Origin: Nymphaea colorata
Lineage: Eukaryota; Streptophyta; Magnoliopsida; Nymphaeales; Nymphaeaceae
DNA: 64,000 nucleotides
Reading direction: 5' to 3'
Assembly: GCF_008831285.2 (NCBI RefSeq)
Contig: NC_045145.1
Location: 18,306,040-18,370,039, forward strand
The number at the start of each line of letters is the position of its first letter. Within the stretch, counting starts at the first letter, position 1. A program made the translations under genes and the position numbers. Shown here one piece after another: positions 44,988-56,700 of this stretch. Under the pieces are notes generated by a model. That model was given only the letters and a program-made list of their open reading frames with translations. It did not search any database and was not told the origin of the DNA.

Positions 44988-45920
44988 AATTTTAAAAAAA
45001 ATAATTATTAATGATATTTCGACCTCAATCAAAATTTAAAAATTTAATTCGATTTTGATAAAATATTTTTAGCTCGGCTTCTACCTACCTGAAGTCGTGA
45101 GATCCACAACTGGCCGATGACTTAATGGAAAAACCCACGAACTGGACCCGTTTTTTGTGGATCCGGTGTCAGGATCTGTCAGAATCTTGCGCGGCTTCCA
45201 AGTCCCACGCGAAACCCAAAAGTGGACCACTTATTGAAAGCCCGATCCAGCGTTGACGTCGCCTTAACCATTTTCCCACTTTCGAATTCATGCTCCGAGT
45301 AAGAGTGTCCGGTTTGGATCTAAGAATTACCCGACATTGAAGCCAAATCCAGATCCAAGTCTTTCAAATGTAGAATTTCTGGATTGCGATCCGTTCATGT
45401 ATCTGTGGACAGGATATGGATTTTCGGATCGCCCGCCCAAGCCGCTCCATCTGGCTTCTGCAAACTGCTGGCCGAGCTACAGTGGACACCGAAATTGTTC
45501 TCCCCGTGAGTGAATCAGTGACGGCAGACAACAGTAGCCAATGTCCTGCATTCCAACGCACCCTTCTGGATGCCATTGTCGCTTGTGGGTTTGAGTGCTG
45601 CTCCAATCAACAGAGTGGACCACCCTGTGGAAACCTTTCCGTATCTTGAGCTTTTGGCAACTTTTTATATTGATCGGAAACCTCCATAGATAGATAGATT
45701 GAAAGCTCTGACAGATTCAGCTCCACCTTACTTCTTCCAACCAATCCTTGGGCTTCCCTCTTTATTTGCATTCATTATTTTCATAAATTGAGGATTTTGG
45801 AAACACACCAACAAAATAATTTTTATGGAATTCAATTGTACAACCTGGCTAATCACGGGTAGCCAAGAGGAAAGGAGGGAATGGCGTGAGCTTCCCATGC
45901 CGTGTGCCGCTAAATTCCAC

Positions 45921-45927
45921 TATAAAA
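45921..45927 (+). promoter_or_regulatory. TATA box of the beta-xylosidase gene
   Basis: TATAAAA in the context CCACTATAAAAGGAGA lies 92 bases before the ATG at 46013. A start site near 45950-45960 would leave a 5' UTR of about 55-60 bases, normal for a plant gene. Confidence 0.75.
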
Positions 45928-46012
45928 GGAGAACCCACCTCCCCATCAGTGAAGAGGTAGCCATTGGAGCTCAACCCAAGAGCGGATACTGGAGAAAAAG
46001 GAAACAGAAGAG

Positions 46013-49000
46013 ATGGGTTGTTCTTGCTCCAATGGCGCTATCTTGATGGTGGTGTTGTTGGTGGTGGTGCTTCTAGGGGTCGCCGGAGTCCCTTCTGTGT
46101 TGGGACAGAGTCCGGTGTTTGCCTGTGATGCGGGCAAGAGCCCAAGTGTGAGTTCATTTGGTTTCTGTGATGCGTCGCTGGGGATAGATGAGAGGGTGAA
46201 GGACTTGGTCGGAAGGCTGACATTGGACGAGAAAGTTGGGTTCTTGGTGAACAAGGCAGGGGCTGTTTCTAGGCTTGGGATTCCTGCTTATGAATGGTGG
46301 TCTGAGGCCTTACATGGCGTCTCCTATGTTGGTCCAGGAACCCATTTTTCTAGCCAGCTTGTTCCTGGAGCTACCAGCTTCCCCATGGTCATTCTTTCTG
46401 CTGCTTCTTTTAACGCTTCCCTGTGGGAAGCAATGGGAAAGGCAAGAACCTTTTCTCTGTCTTCCTTTTTTTTTTTTTTTTTTCAAAGCTTTTGCAATAA
46501 GGTTTCCTAGAGCATTCTTTCTCAATTTATGTGATTCAGTGACCATTACACCCCTTCATTTCTTGATTTGGTGGTGGATATTTTCTGCTAGAAGCTTTTA
46601 GGATCCTACTGGATATAGCTTTCTTGGTCATTTCCACCCATGTCCAAGTTTGATTGCTCTGATATTCTTTTCCCTCGTTTTGGTGATACAGCTCTTTTAC
46701 AAAAAATAAAATCTTTACCAGTCGGTGAAACTCAATGGCATGCTGCACTTCCACGTCCATGTGGTAGTAGTTACTTGAATGCCAATAAAAGAACAGAAGC
46801 AGATGAATCAATTGCAGAGGCAAAGAAAAAGCAGAGAGTTAGGTAGTTGCCAGCTTTTAGTTTTTACACCTGTGGTGTTGCATTTCCTGCCTTAGGCTTC
46901 TCTTCCTAGCTATAAATATTTCTCAAGCTGTAGTTAGGTTTGGTATTGACATAATGCTATCCTATGAAGCGACTTCCAGTGCCACAACGGATAATTCTGT
47001 TAGCCCTTGTTTTTGGTGCAACTCAAAATTTAGATCCCAAGTGGATGGGAATGCTGTCAACAATTTGGCTTCTGAATATTCGTAGGCTTTCCTTTTCTTT
47101 CACTATTCAGTCACACAAGTAAATTGCAAGCCTAAGGCGCTTATGGTTCTTCTTTTCTTGTGCTGCTTTGTCTATCCTTCGGTATCTTGCATTTAGAAAC
47201 TTAGCACTTTCCGCATGGGCCTGAAGCTGGTTTATCGTTTTCTGATTTTTCAAGAGAATTATACCTTTTATGATTTTCCACAGTCACCATTAGATTTTGC
47301 ATCTTACGGAGTCAAATTTTCTTTGATATTACCATACGGAGCTCAACAGTTACGAAGATATTAAAAGCTGCCAACAACCTAATGCAATAGCTACAGGTTC
47401 ATCATTCCTCGATTGGTGCTTGATATGTATGTTTCCAAGCAATAAACCTTATTTTCTGCTTGATAATACCTTTAGAAATTATGTTTATTTTGAACAGTAG
47501 TGCTAAATCTAAAGTGATCTTATTAAGAAAATTGCATCTCGTCCAAGAAAAGGGGTGAAATCTTACTGAACCATGCATTAGAGGATGAGATATGCTTCTA
47601 CAGATCACACAGAGAATGCAGTAGTATGATCTGAAACCAAAATAAATCCAGAGAAACCTTGTTTACAGGTCGTCTCAACAGAAGCTCGAGCCATGTATAA
47701 TGTCGGATTAGCAGGACTGACATATTGGAGTCCAAATATTAATGTATTCAGAGATCCAAGATGGGGCAGGGGACAGGAAACCCCAGGTGAAGATCCTTTA
47801 CTTACTGGTAAATATGCCGTCCACTATGTCAGAGGATTGCAGCAGACGGATGGGGGGGATCCAAATAGGCTCAAAGTTGCTGCCTGCTGCAAACATTATA
47901 CAGCATACGATGTCGACAATTGGAAGGGGATTCAGCGGTACACCTTCAATGCTCAGGTATCTGCACTTGTTCTCTTTTAGTCTCTCTGTCTGTTAAACAG
48001 TATGTTTTCAAGTTTCAAAAGATAATGCTCAGTCTCTCTATACTCAGAATTTTGATATCGGACTACTTGCTCGTCTTTCCTGATTGCAAATTTAATTGAG
48101 CAGCGTCCATTGTTCCTCTGGTGTTAGCATGTATTTCTCATTTACCACTTAAACTCTGTGTGTTATATCTAGAATAAATGATAAAGACAATAATGCTGGT
48201 GGTCTTAGAAATAAAAAAATTTGATCACATAACCCAAAATCGCAAGCTGTGCAGAATCTCTGTTTTTCCTTCTTCTTCTCTGAGAACCGAAAACCTGGTA
48301 TCAGGAAGTGATGGTAATGAGATTGGCAAAGAGTAAAAATGATGAATTGGTTTTTGAGATGTGTAAAACCTATAAAATTATTCTAGATGATGGTTTGGAC
48401 TTTGGAACATCCAGTTGAAGAAGTCTATATGATCTACAGCAGTAGCTTGGCAACTTGGTAACTAACCAACTACCAAAAACAAAAATTTGTTCTCGGTGGC
48501 CTAAATGAAATCTTACAGGCTTACAGCTGCTTCGTGGTTTCAACAACCTTCCGATTTGTTTATGCCTGTTTGCTCAATACTAGTAGAGCAGGAAAAGGGT
48601 TTGCAGTTTCAGAAGCTGCATATAAGAAATCATTTGTTGCAGAAGTTTCATGTTCTTCCTGTTAGTGCTGTTTTCTGAAAATTTGATCTTGGTTTTCTCT
48701 CAGGTAACTAAACAAGACATGGATGATACATTTCAGCCTCCATTCAAGAGCTGCGTGATTGATGGGCAAGTTGCCAGTGTCATGTGTTCTTATAATAAAG
48801 TAAATGGTATCCCAACATGTGCTGATCCAGACCTCCTAGCTGGAACTGTGAGAGGAGACTGGAAACTTGACGGGTCCGTTCCTCTAAAAATTCACCTCTC
48901 TCTTGCATAATGAAAATGTTCTAATGAACCCGAACTGCAAATTCAAAATTTTTCTGTTCTCTGTGTGTTTGCAGATACATCGTTTCTGACTGTGATTCCG

Positions 49001-52000
49001 TTGATGTGCTATATAATTCTCAACACTACACCAAGACTCCAGAGGAAGCCGCCGCAAAAAGCATAATGGCAGGTGAGTTCTGTTACAGAACCTGGTCATG
49101 TGACAGAAAAAATTAACACTATAACACTGTATTGCACTGCCTCCTAGATCTTCTAACAAAGGCAGTTCATGCAATTCCATTGAATTCTATAAATTCCTCG
49201 GTTATTAACATACTGGGTTTGAGTATCTGTCAGGATTGGATCTTAACTGCGGAAAATTCCTTGGCCAATATACAATGGGGGCTGTGAAGGCTGGAATCTT
49301 GAACGAGTCGGCCGTTAACACCGCCATTGCTAACAACTTCAGGGTGCTGATGCGACTAGGATTTTTTGATGGGGATCCAAGCAAGCAGCCTTATGGTAAT
49401 TTGGGTCCAAAAGATGTGTGCACTCCCCAGAACCAGGAATTAGCAGCAGAAGCTGCAAGACAGGGCATAGTTTTGCTTAAGAACAGTAAAGGATCACTCC
49501 CACTGTCGGCATCATCAATCAAATCCCTGGCTGTGATCGGACCAAATGCAAATGTCACCAAAACCATGATAGGAAACTATGAAGGTATATGTCTCTTAAC
49601 TTTTCCACCATATTTCATGGCCTCGTTGCTTGATCTATTTTGTCAGTTTCGATTTTTTTTTTAGTATTTGACCATACAAATGCGATCATCGAGCCTGAAG
49701 ACGTGCCTGCACGTGAAGTCATGAGCTGTAGAAAGAAAAAATAAAGAAGGAAAGACCGGCGTTCCCCTTTATCATCTAAGAATTTAATAAAACAAGGAAG
49801 ACGACAAGGAAGAAGAAAATAAGGAAGAGCACAAAATTTTACGTGGTGAAAACTTGACAACAAAAGGGGGGCACGAGATTCTATATGATCCAAATAAGCT
49901 TTACTATGAGTTTGTCTACAACCCAATGGACAACATTTTTTTAATTAGAACGGGGATCGTGTTAAAAAGTTGAAAAGCCAAGGCCTCATTTGCCGGGAAC
50001 TCATAAACCAGGAGAGAGAACAGATGAAGTCGTCTATGTCAGGAGACCAAGGCCATGGATGAGGGAGTGATAAAATAAGAAGGTCCAAGACAGATTTAGT
50101 TTTGGTCATTTCGGTTGATCTCTGGCTAGAACGGGGACAAACTAAGTATTTTTCCGGTAGAATGACACCCGTCTGCCCATTTCCTTCGAGCAGCTTATCA
50201 GAGATGGCAGAATGGTTCCTGAGTTCTAATCCAATTTTACTAAAACTTGGTTATGTTCGAAAGTAGAGTTTCTGCCAGCCAAACGCTGCCCAACTCCCAA
50301 CAGCCAGGCTTTCCCATGTGATATGCCTCAAATTTCTTGGTCAAATTGGTTTACACCTAAAACCTGCAACTTATAGGGACATTGTCGTCGGATTTGGATA
50401 TCCTGGAATCCAGGATTCATGGCGACAGACCCGATCCAGCCCATAATATTGAGGGCCTGTTAACGTGGGAACTGCCGATAAGCCAGATTTGGTTTAAGAG
50501 CTCTGTCGTTTTCTATTGCATTAACAGGGATGAGTTTGTCAATCACCTAATATAAGGATGAACTTAAACACGAAAACATTTTTTCTTCTTCATGTTCATC
50601 CCTTCGATTGAAATATAACATTCATCCAAAATATAAGATCCTTCTACTTCCCAGCAAGAATACTAGGCTTCTTAAATTTATAGCAAATTTCTAAAGACTC
50701 CTAGCAGAAGTTTTCCCTTGTTTGGCCATGCATCTACCGATTAACGGTTTCAGTAAGATAAATTTTTCCTTTTTAATTATTTTATGGTTTTGGGTGGTTC
50801 AATTTGCATCAGAGAAGTAAAAAAAGGAAAATTCTTTCTGTTGAAATTGCAGGCGTTCCTTGCAAGTATGTTACTCCTCTTCAAGGGCTCTCTGCTTACA
50901 CTTCAACCGTCTACCAACCTGGTTGTCTCAGTGCATGGTGTCCACCCAACAACTTCCAACCTGATGCTGCAGTAAAGGCGGCTTCAGCTGCAGATGCCAC
51001 AGTCTTAGTCGTCGGTGCAGATCAATCTGTCGAGGCCGAGGGCCGCGACAGGGTCGACCTGACGCTTCCTGGCCAGCAGCAGCAGCTCGTTTCCCAGGTC
51101 GCCGATGCTTCAAAAGGCCCCGTAATTCTTGTCATCATGTCCGGCGGGCCGTTCGACATTTCCTTCGCAAAAGCTTCGGACAAAATCAGCAGCATCCTTT
51201 GGGTGGGATATCCCGGAGAGAAGGGAGGAAGTGCCATTGCTGATGTCATTTTCGGAAAGTATAATCCAAGTAAGTATCCGATTTGTTTTCAATTAGCCAT
51301 TAGTCAAGATGACAGTAAACTCTGGCAGGAACACTGCTCTGTTCAAGGTCATCTTCTTTCATCTACCATTTCATGTTATGAATGACTCCATGATCATGGT
51401 GATAAATTAACATGATTTGCTTGCATAATATAACCTTGGTAGAGCCCCTTAAGTTGATGAGCGATCAGGAAAGGGCAGGATTAATATGATAAGTTTATCA
51501 TTGCATCATGTTAGGATCAAGAACTTGATTAGTTTGAAGGAACATGGTAATCGGACCATGATTATGTAAGTGATGAAACAGGTGGAAGACTCCCAGTGAC
51601 ATGGTACCCTCAGTCATTTGCAGACAAAGTTCCAATGACAAACATGAACATGAGGCCTGATCCTTCAACAGGATACCCGGGCCGGACTTACCGGTTCTAC
51701 ACAGGTGACACAATCTATTTGTTTGGTGATGGATTGAGCTATACACAGTTCAATCACCGCCTGGTTCGCGCACCCAAGCTCGTCTCTCTGGCGCTTGAAA
51801 GTGGACACCCCTGCCTCTCCCAGAACTGCAAAGATGTAGACATGGCTGAGAACATGTGCCAAGATTTGGCCTTCGACGTTCACCTTAGTGTGCAGAACGT
51901 TGGACAGATGCACGGAAGCCATACAGTGTTCCTCTTCTTTACTCCGCCTTCATACACAGGAAGCTCACCCAAGAAGCAGCTTCTTGGATTCGAGAAGGTT

Positions 52001-52156
52001 TTCGTGGGGTCTAAAAGCGCAGAGCTGGTTCGTTTTCGTGTGGATGTATGCAAGGACTTAAGCACAGTCAGTGAACTCGGCGAGAGAAAGCTGCAGCTGG
52101 GTTCGCATATTCTTCATATTGGTAGCTTGAGGCATTCTTTGAGTGTGAGTGTGTGA
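46013..52156 (+). CDS. BXL: GH3 beta-D-xylosidase, secreted, 7 exons, 775 aa
   Basis: Plant BXL enzymes are apoplastic glycoside hydrolase family 3 exo-enzymes that release xylose (some also arabinose) from xylans and arabinoxylans. Exons: 46013-46441, 47669-47956, 48704-48873, 48975-49072, 49234-49584, 50853-51269, 51582-52156; total 2328 nt, in frame. Residues 1-31 form a signal peptide with a Val/Leu-rich core at about 9-27. The N-terminal barrel shows [43 protein letters not shown] and [17 protein letters not shown] carries the likely nucleophile Asp301. The C-terminal sandwich domain holds SVEAEGRDR (Glu506/508, acid/base region) and GGPFD; a fibronectin III-like domain ends the protein. 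Length matches the family (about 770). Intron 1 starts with GC (AAG then GCAAGA) and the exon 3 donor is GTCCGT. Which BXL paralogue is not settled. Confidence 0.95.
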
Positions 52157-53738
52157 TCCATTGGGTTGCCATGGACCTGGTCTGCTCAAATCAAAGTGTG
52201 ATGGGCTAGGTTTGAGGATCAGTGGCCATGGAGAATAACCAGCTTCCAAAGCAAAGGGAAGTTGAGATCATTGTTAAGAAGCAAAAGTATTGTTTTTTTC
52301 TGATGTGTGCAACAAGCTTGTTACTTTTATGAATTGAAATGAATCTCTCTTTTGGTTGTTTAAATTTTATGTGAAATCTTGAGCAAGACTCTTGTTATAT
52401 ATCTATTAAGTGCTTTGAGATCTCCACATGTACGTCTAGAAAATGTCAAGTTGGAACCGAGTTCGTCGCTGGTTCATCTCACGGTTATTGATTGCAGCCC
52501 AGGCAAAATAATAAGACAATAGGAAAAATTGCTCTACTGTTAAATCAGATAGTCACATATTCAGGTTTCCACTCAAATGAAGAAAAAGTCATATATAATA
52601 AAATCTGATTCATGAAAGCGCAATGGAATCCAATTCAAAATTTGTCTTTGTTGGTAGATATGATACATTTGAAACTAACCTCACATTTGATGCTGAAGTT
52701 AAAACTATGACTTTGAGTGTTGAATTGGACGCGGATAATGCAAAAATTCAACTGCGTGTATTACATAAATGTGATACTCATTGTCGTCTTTGGAATTCAT
52801 GCAAAACATACCCAAATTGATAGCCGATAACTGTTGTTTTGAAATCCAAATTCATTCCAGTTTCCCATTCAATTCAAACACACCAAATTAAGGGCATTTC
52901 AACACAATCAAATAAATTGCCATGATGGCACCATAGCCCAAGGGTAGGGGCAGAGCCGAGGGAGGGTTTGCATGGGTCGTGACTCTAAATCAAATTTTTT
53001 TTAAATTTACATCTAATTTTAGAAAATTTTACTTGTTTTATATAAAAAATTTTTAAAAATGGTATTTCAGCGTGTTAGAAAGTTAATTCCACCCCTCATG
53101 AAAATTTTTTGGCTCCCCTCCTAAGTTTGTGATGGTTCATATAAAATTGGCTAGAATATCATAAAAAACCTATAGACAATTGACAAATAACTGCAATATC
53201 TCATGACATGTTTTTTCTATTGAAAAACTAAAAAAATGAGATATATCCAGATAACATACTCTTTTTGGGTAGCCAAGAAAAAATCTTTAGTGGGTAATGT
53301 GCAGAGTAAGACTTGGAAAATTGTCTCGAAAAATGGCTAGTCGATCTCATATTATAACGGAGGTTCGGTTCGGTCGGATAAGCGTCTCGTGTTAGGCCCC
53401 CATTATGATAATATGGAGTGGACAGTGTAGGTGCCTGAGGACTTGGAACCGATCCCAACCCAATTTTGTTGAGGGCGAAAGTCATCCGGGTCTGAGACTT
53501 GGACCCGATCCCTAGCACCCATGTAGGGGCGCTCGTTTCTATAATACGAATCGGAATGTTGTAATACGAATCGATACGAACCGGTAGCCTCCTCTCATAA
53601 AGCTCGTGGCAACTTCTCTCTGACTCGCCAAAGAAGAGGGGAGAGCGAGAGAGAGAGAGAGAGGGGAAGGGAGTGAGTTCCATCCGCGCCAGAGTTGTAG
53701 CGCAGCACGATCATTACAGGCAGCAAACGTGATTTACC
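52157..53738. other. Intergenic region, beta-xylosidase to DRG1
   Basis: It contains the BXL 3' UTR, a possible repeat-family element at 52945-53123, and the DRG1 promoter and 5' UTR with a GA repeat at about 53647-53663. No other gene is supported. Confidence 0.5.
52945..53123. mobile_element. Possible short inverted-repeat element, dispersed family
   Basis: The left end TAGGGGCAGAGCC and the reverse complement of the right end TAGGAGGGGAGCC are similar, and the interior is T/A-rich. Related GGGGGGCCATGGACCCCC-type heads followed by poly-T occur at 34168 and 44908. Boundaries and superfamily are uncertain. Confidence 0.35.
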
Positions 53739-56700
53739 ATGGCGACCATCATGCAGAAAATCAAGGATATTGAAGACGAGGTTTTCTTCTTTCTTTTTCC
53801 CCCGTTCGACCTCTCTTTTCCTCCTCTTTTTTCTCTTAACTTTAGTGTTGGCAGCTTGTTTTTCTGCCAACTTAAGATCTCGTTCGGATGTTGGATGTTC
53901 TGATCACGCTTTTCCTATCGACTTCCTTGCTTTAGTTAAACTCTTCTTTGGTTTGGTTTTCTCTTTCCATCCTGTCCTTCAAGTCTCGTTTGTTTAGACT
54001 GTTAAAAGAATGGGATGCTGTTGTGCGGTCCTTCACTGAGATATTTGAGCTATGGAACCCGTTTCACTGCAAATTAGAAAGAAGATTGTTTTTTGATGCT
54101 TTTGGAGGAACTGTCAGTTGGTAACCTAAGTCTAATTCGTTTTTTTGCCACTCCCAAGTGAAACGGATAAGGATTAATTTTCCGGACTTTTACCTTGACT
54201 TGCTTTAATGGTGGTATAAGTCGGAATATCTGATGGGGCGAAATAAGAACAGAAGAGTTGGATAATTCAAATTCATAAACTTACTTTAGCTTGAATTTAT
54301 TGGCCCAAGTACTTCCGGCTCCAAGTGTTTGATCCGTATCTAATTAAGCAGGTTCGGTTTACAAGCTCATTTTAAAATTTCAGAAGATATTTAGTTCATT
54401 GTTCCTAGTTGCGATTTATTTTCGCATTTTTGTTTTCTTCCGCCACAGTAAATTTAGCTTCTTGTGATATATTGTTTCATCAATCAACTTTAAAGGCTCC
54501 ATGCTTATGTTCGAAATATTTTGTGGGCTGTTTTATTCTTTGCAGATGGCAAGGACACAAAAGAATAAAGCTACCGCCCATCATCTCGGTTTACTAAAGG
54601 TACCTTTTTGTCTTCAGTAGTTTACCTCATGTGATCGTGTTATGAATTTTATGGAACTAAGATTCTGAACTTTTGCTTTCTTGTCTTCTAGCTTGTAGTT
54701 CATCTCACTGTGTGAGGCTCTTTTATCTAATTCAGGAAATTGACATTCCATATTCTGATTTTTCTGGTGATATTAAAAGGCTAAACTTGCAAAGCTACGA
54801 AGGGAGCTCCTAGCACCTCCGTCAAAAGGTGGTGGTGGTGGTGCTGGGGAAGGTTTTGATGTTACAAAAAGTGGAGATTCTCGAGTTGGCCTGGTTGGAT
54901 TTCCTTCAGTTGGAAAATCAACCTTGCTTAATAAATTAACTGGTACTTTTTCGGAGGTATATTTCTTGCTTGCTTTTGTGTTTCTGTTTTTTACAGTATT
55001 ATGTAGGAATCCTTCTTCTCGCTCGTGTCAGTATCTTCTCATGACACTTGAATAAGAATGCTGTTTCACATGTGATTCTAAATGCATATTTAATACCACA
55101 AACGGGACTTGCTGGAGGTGTTTTTATGCTTGAGTGGGTTTGGGCACGTAGATTCTGGTGTAATTTCATTAGTTGGTTGATGGGTAACCGAGATCTCTTG
55201 CTTGGATTAAATAATCTTTTGTTTTTCAACTAAGCAACTTGATCATTTTTTGGTGTGTCAGTTTGTTGTCCATCGACACATTTAAATTGTTGAAAGTTGG
55301 AACATCATTTTATGCAAATTTTATGTTATTCCCCACTCTCTACAGTTATTGCTAATTCCGATGGTTATGTTCGGATAATGTCTTGTTAATCAGTCTGCTT
55401 CAATTAAGGATCGGGGAAGACCTACCTAACCTACTTTGCCTTTATGAGAAGGAGATAGTGCTAGTTTGCTAGAGCTGCTGTTCATTTGTCCTAAGATGTT
55501 TTGAGTACAGTTGTCATAAAGTGTGATGTAGTATGAGATGCAGATCCACGGTGACTGCTGGGAAAAATTTTTCTGGTTTAACTTTTAATAACTAGAAGTG
55601 AATACAATTAGATAACTTAGATGGTGCTTGTTTATTTTATATAGATGTTTGTTTATTTTATAACGACCACTTGGCCATATCTGTTCTTTATTAACTTCTT
55701 TTTTTACCATTGCAGGTTGCATCTTATGAATTTACCACACTAACTTGCATTCCAGGTGTGATTAGTTACAGAGGTGCCAAAATTCAGGTATCATATGATT
55801 AGTTTCTGGTTATTCATGTGCAATTATCATTGGACACACGAGGATTTTTGTGCTTTCTATGCTTCTATTGGTCAAAATCTGCTCCTTTTAAGGGGTGTAG
55901 CTTCAATGAAGAATATGTGGTTCTTGCTTTCTTCTGTCTATGCCTAACAGTTTAATCACCACAAAACTAGTTTTATCATCTGTTGTCATGTTCTTGCTGT
56001 TTTTTTTATGGTCTATGAACAACTATACACTCTATGTAGCTATTTATGTGGATGGTAACAATCTTATTTTGTCAAAAAAGCTTGCTAACAGCTTGATCTT
56101 TCTCATCTGACTGTAAGTCTTTTATGTAAGTGTACATATTCAGCATTAGTTATTGTGGACTTTATGGAGTTGCTTTCTGATATCTTCATATTGCTATTTT
56201 TCAGCTATTGGATCTCCCTGGTATTATTGAAGGTGCAAAGGATGGCAAGGGAAGAGGAAGACAGGTAAATCATAAAGAATGATTCCTTGCACATCTCTAA
56301 TAAAAGATCTTACCCATTGAAGATCTCTATCATGAAACATTTGAGATTGTGAAAAATAGGTAAGTGAAAATGCAGGGTCTATAAATCCTTCACCTAAGAG
56401 CATGCAAGAATGTCCACCCAAAAAAGTGATGATTTTCTTCTAGTATTGTGAAAATTGCACTCTTTGGCTAAATATCGTTGATGTTGATTGCAAAGTCATC
56501 TTGTTCTATGTGCTTTGGAATTTTTTTTTCCTTTGGATATAGTCATAGAATCATGTTGATGTCTAATTAAAGTTGGATAACTCTTCATACATTTTGTTGT
56601 TAGTTTCATTGGCTTTTATTTCACCCAATTACCAGGTAGCTGAATAGATTGAATGTTTCTTTTCTGGAGCTCCAGCCCTAATATTTATGTTATTTATGAT

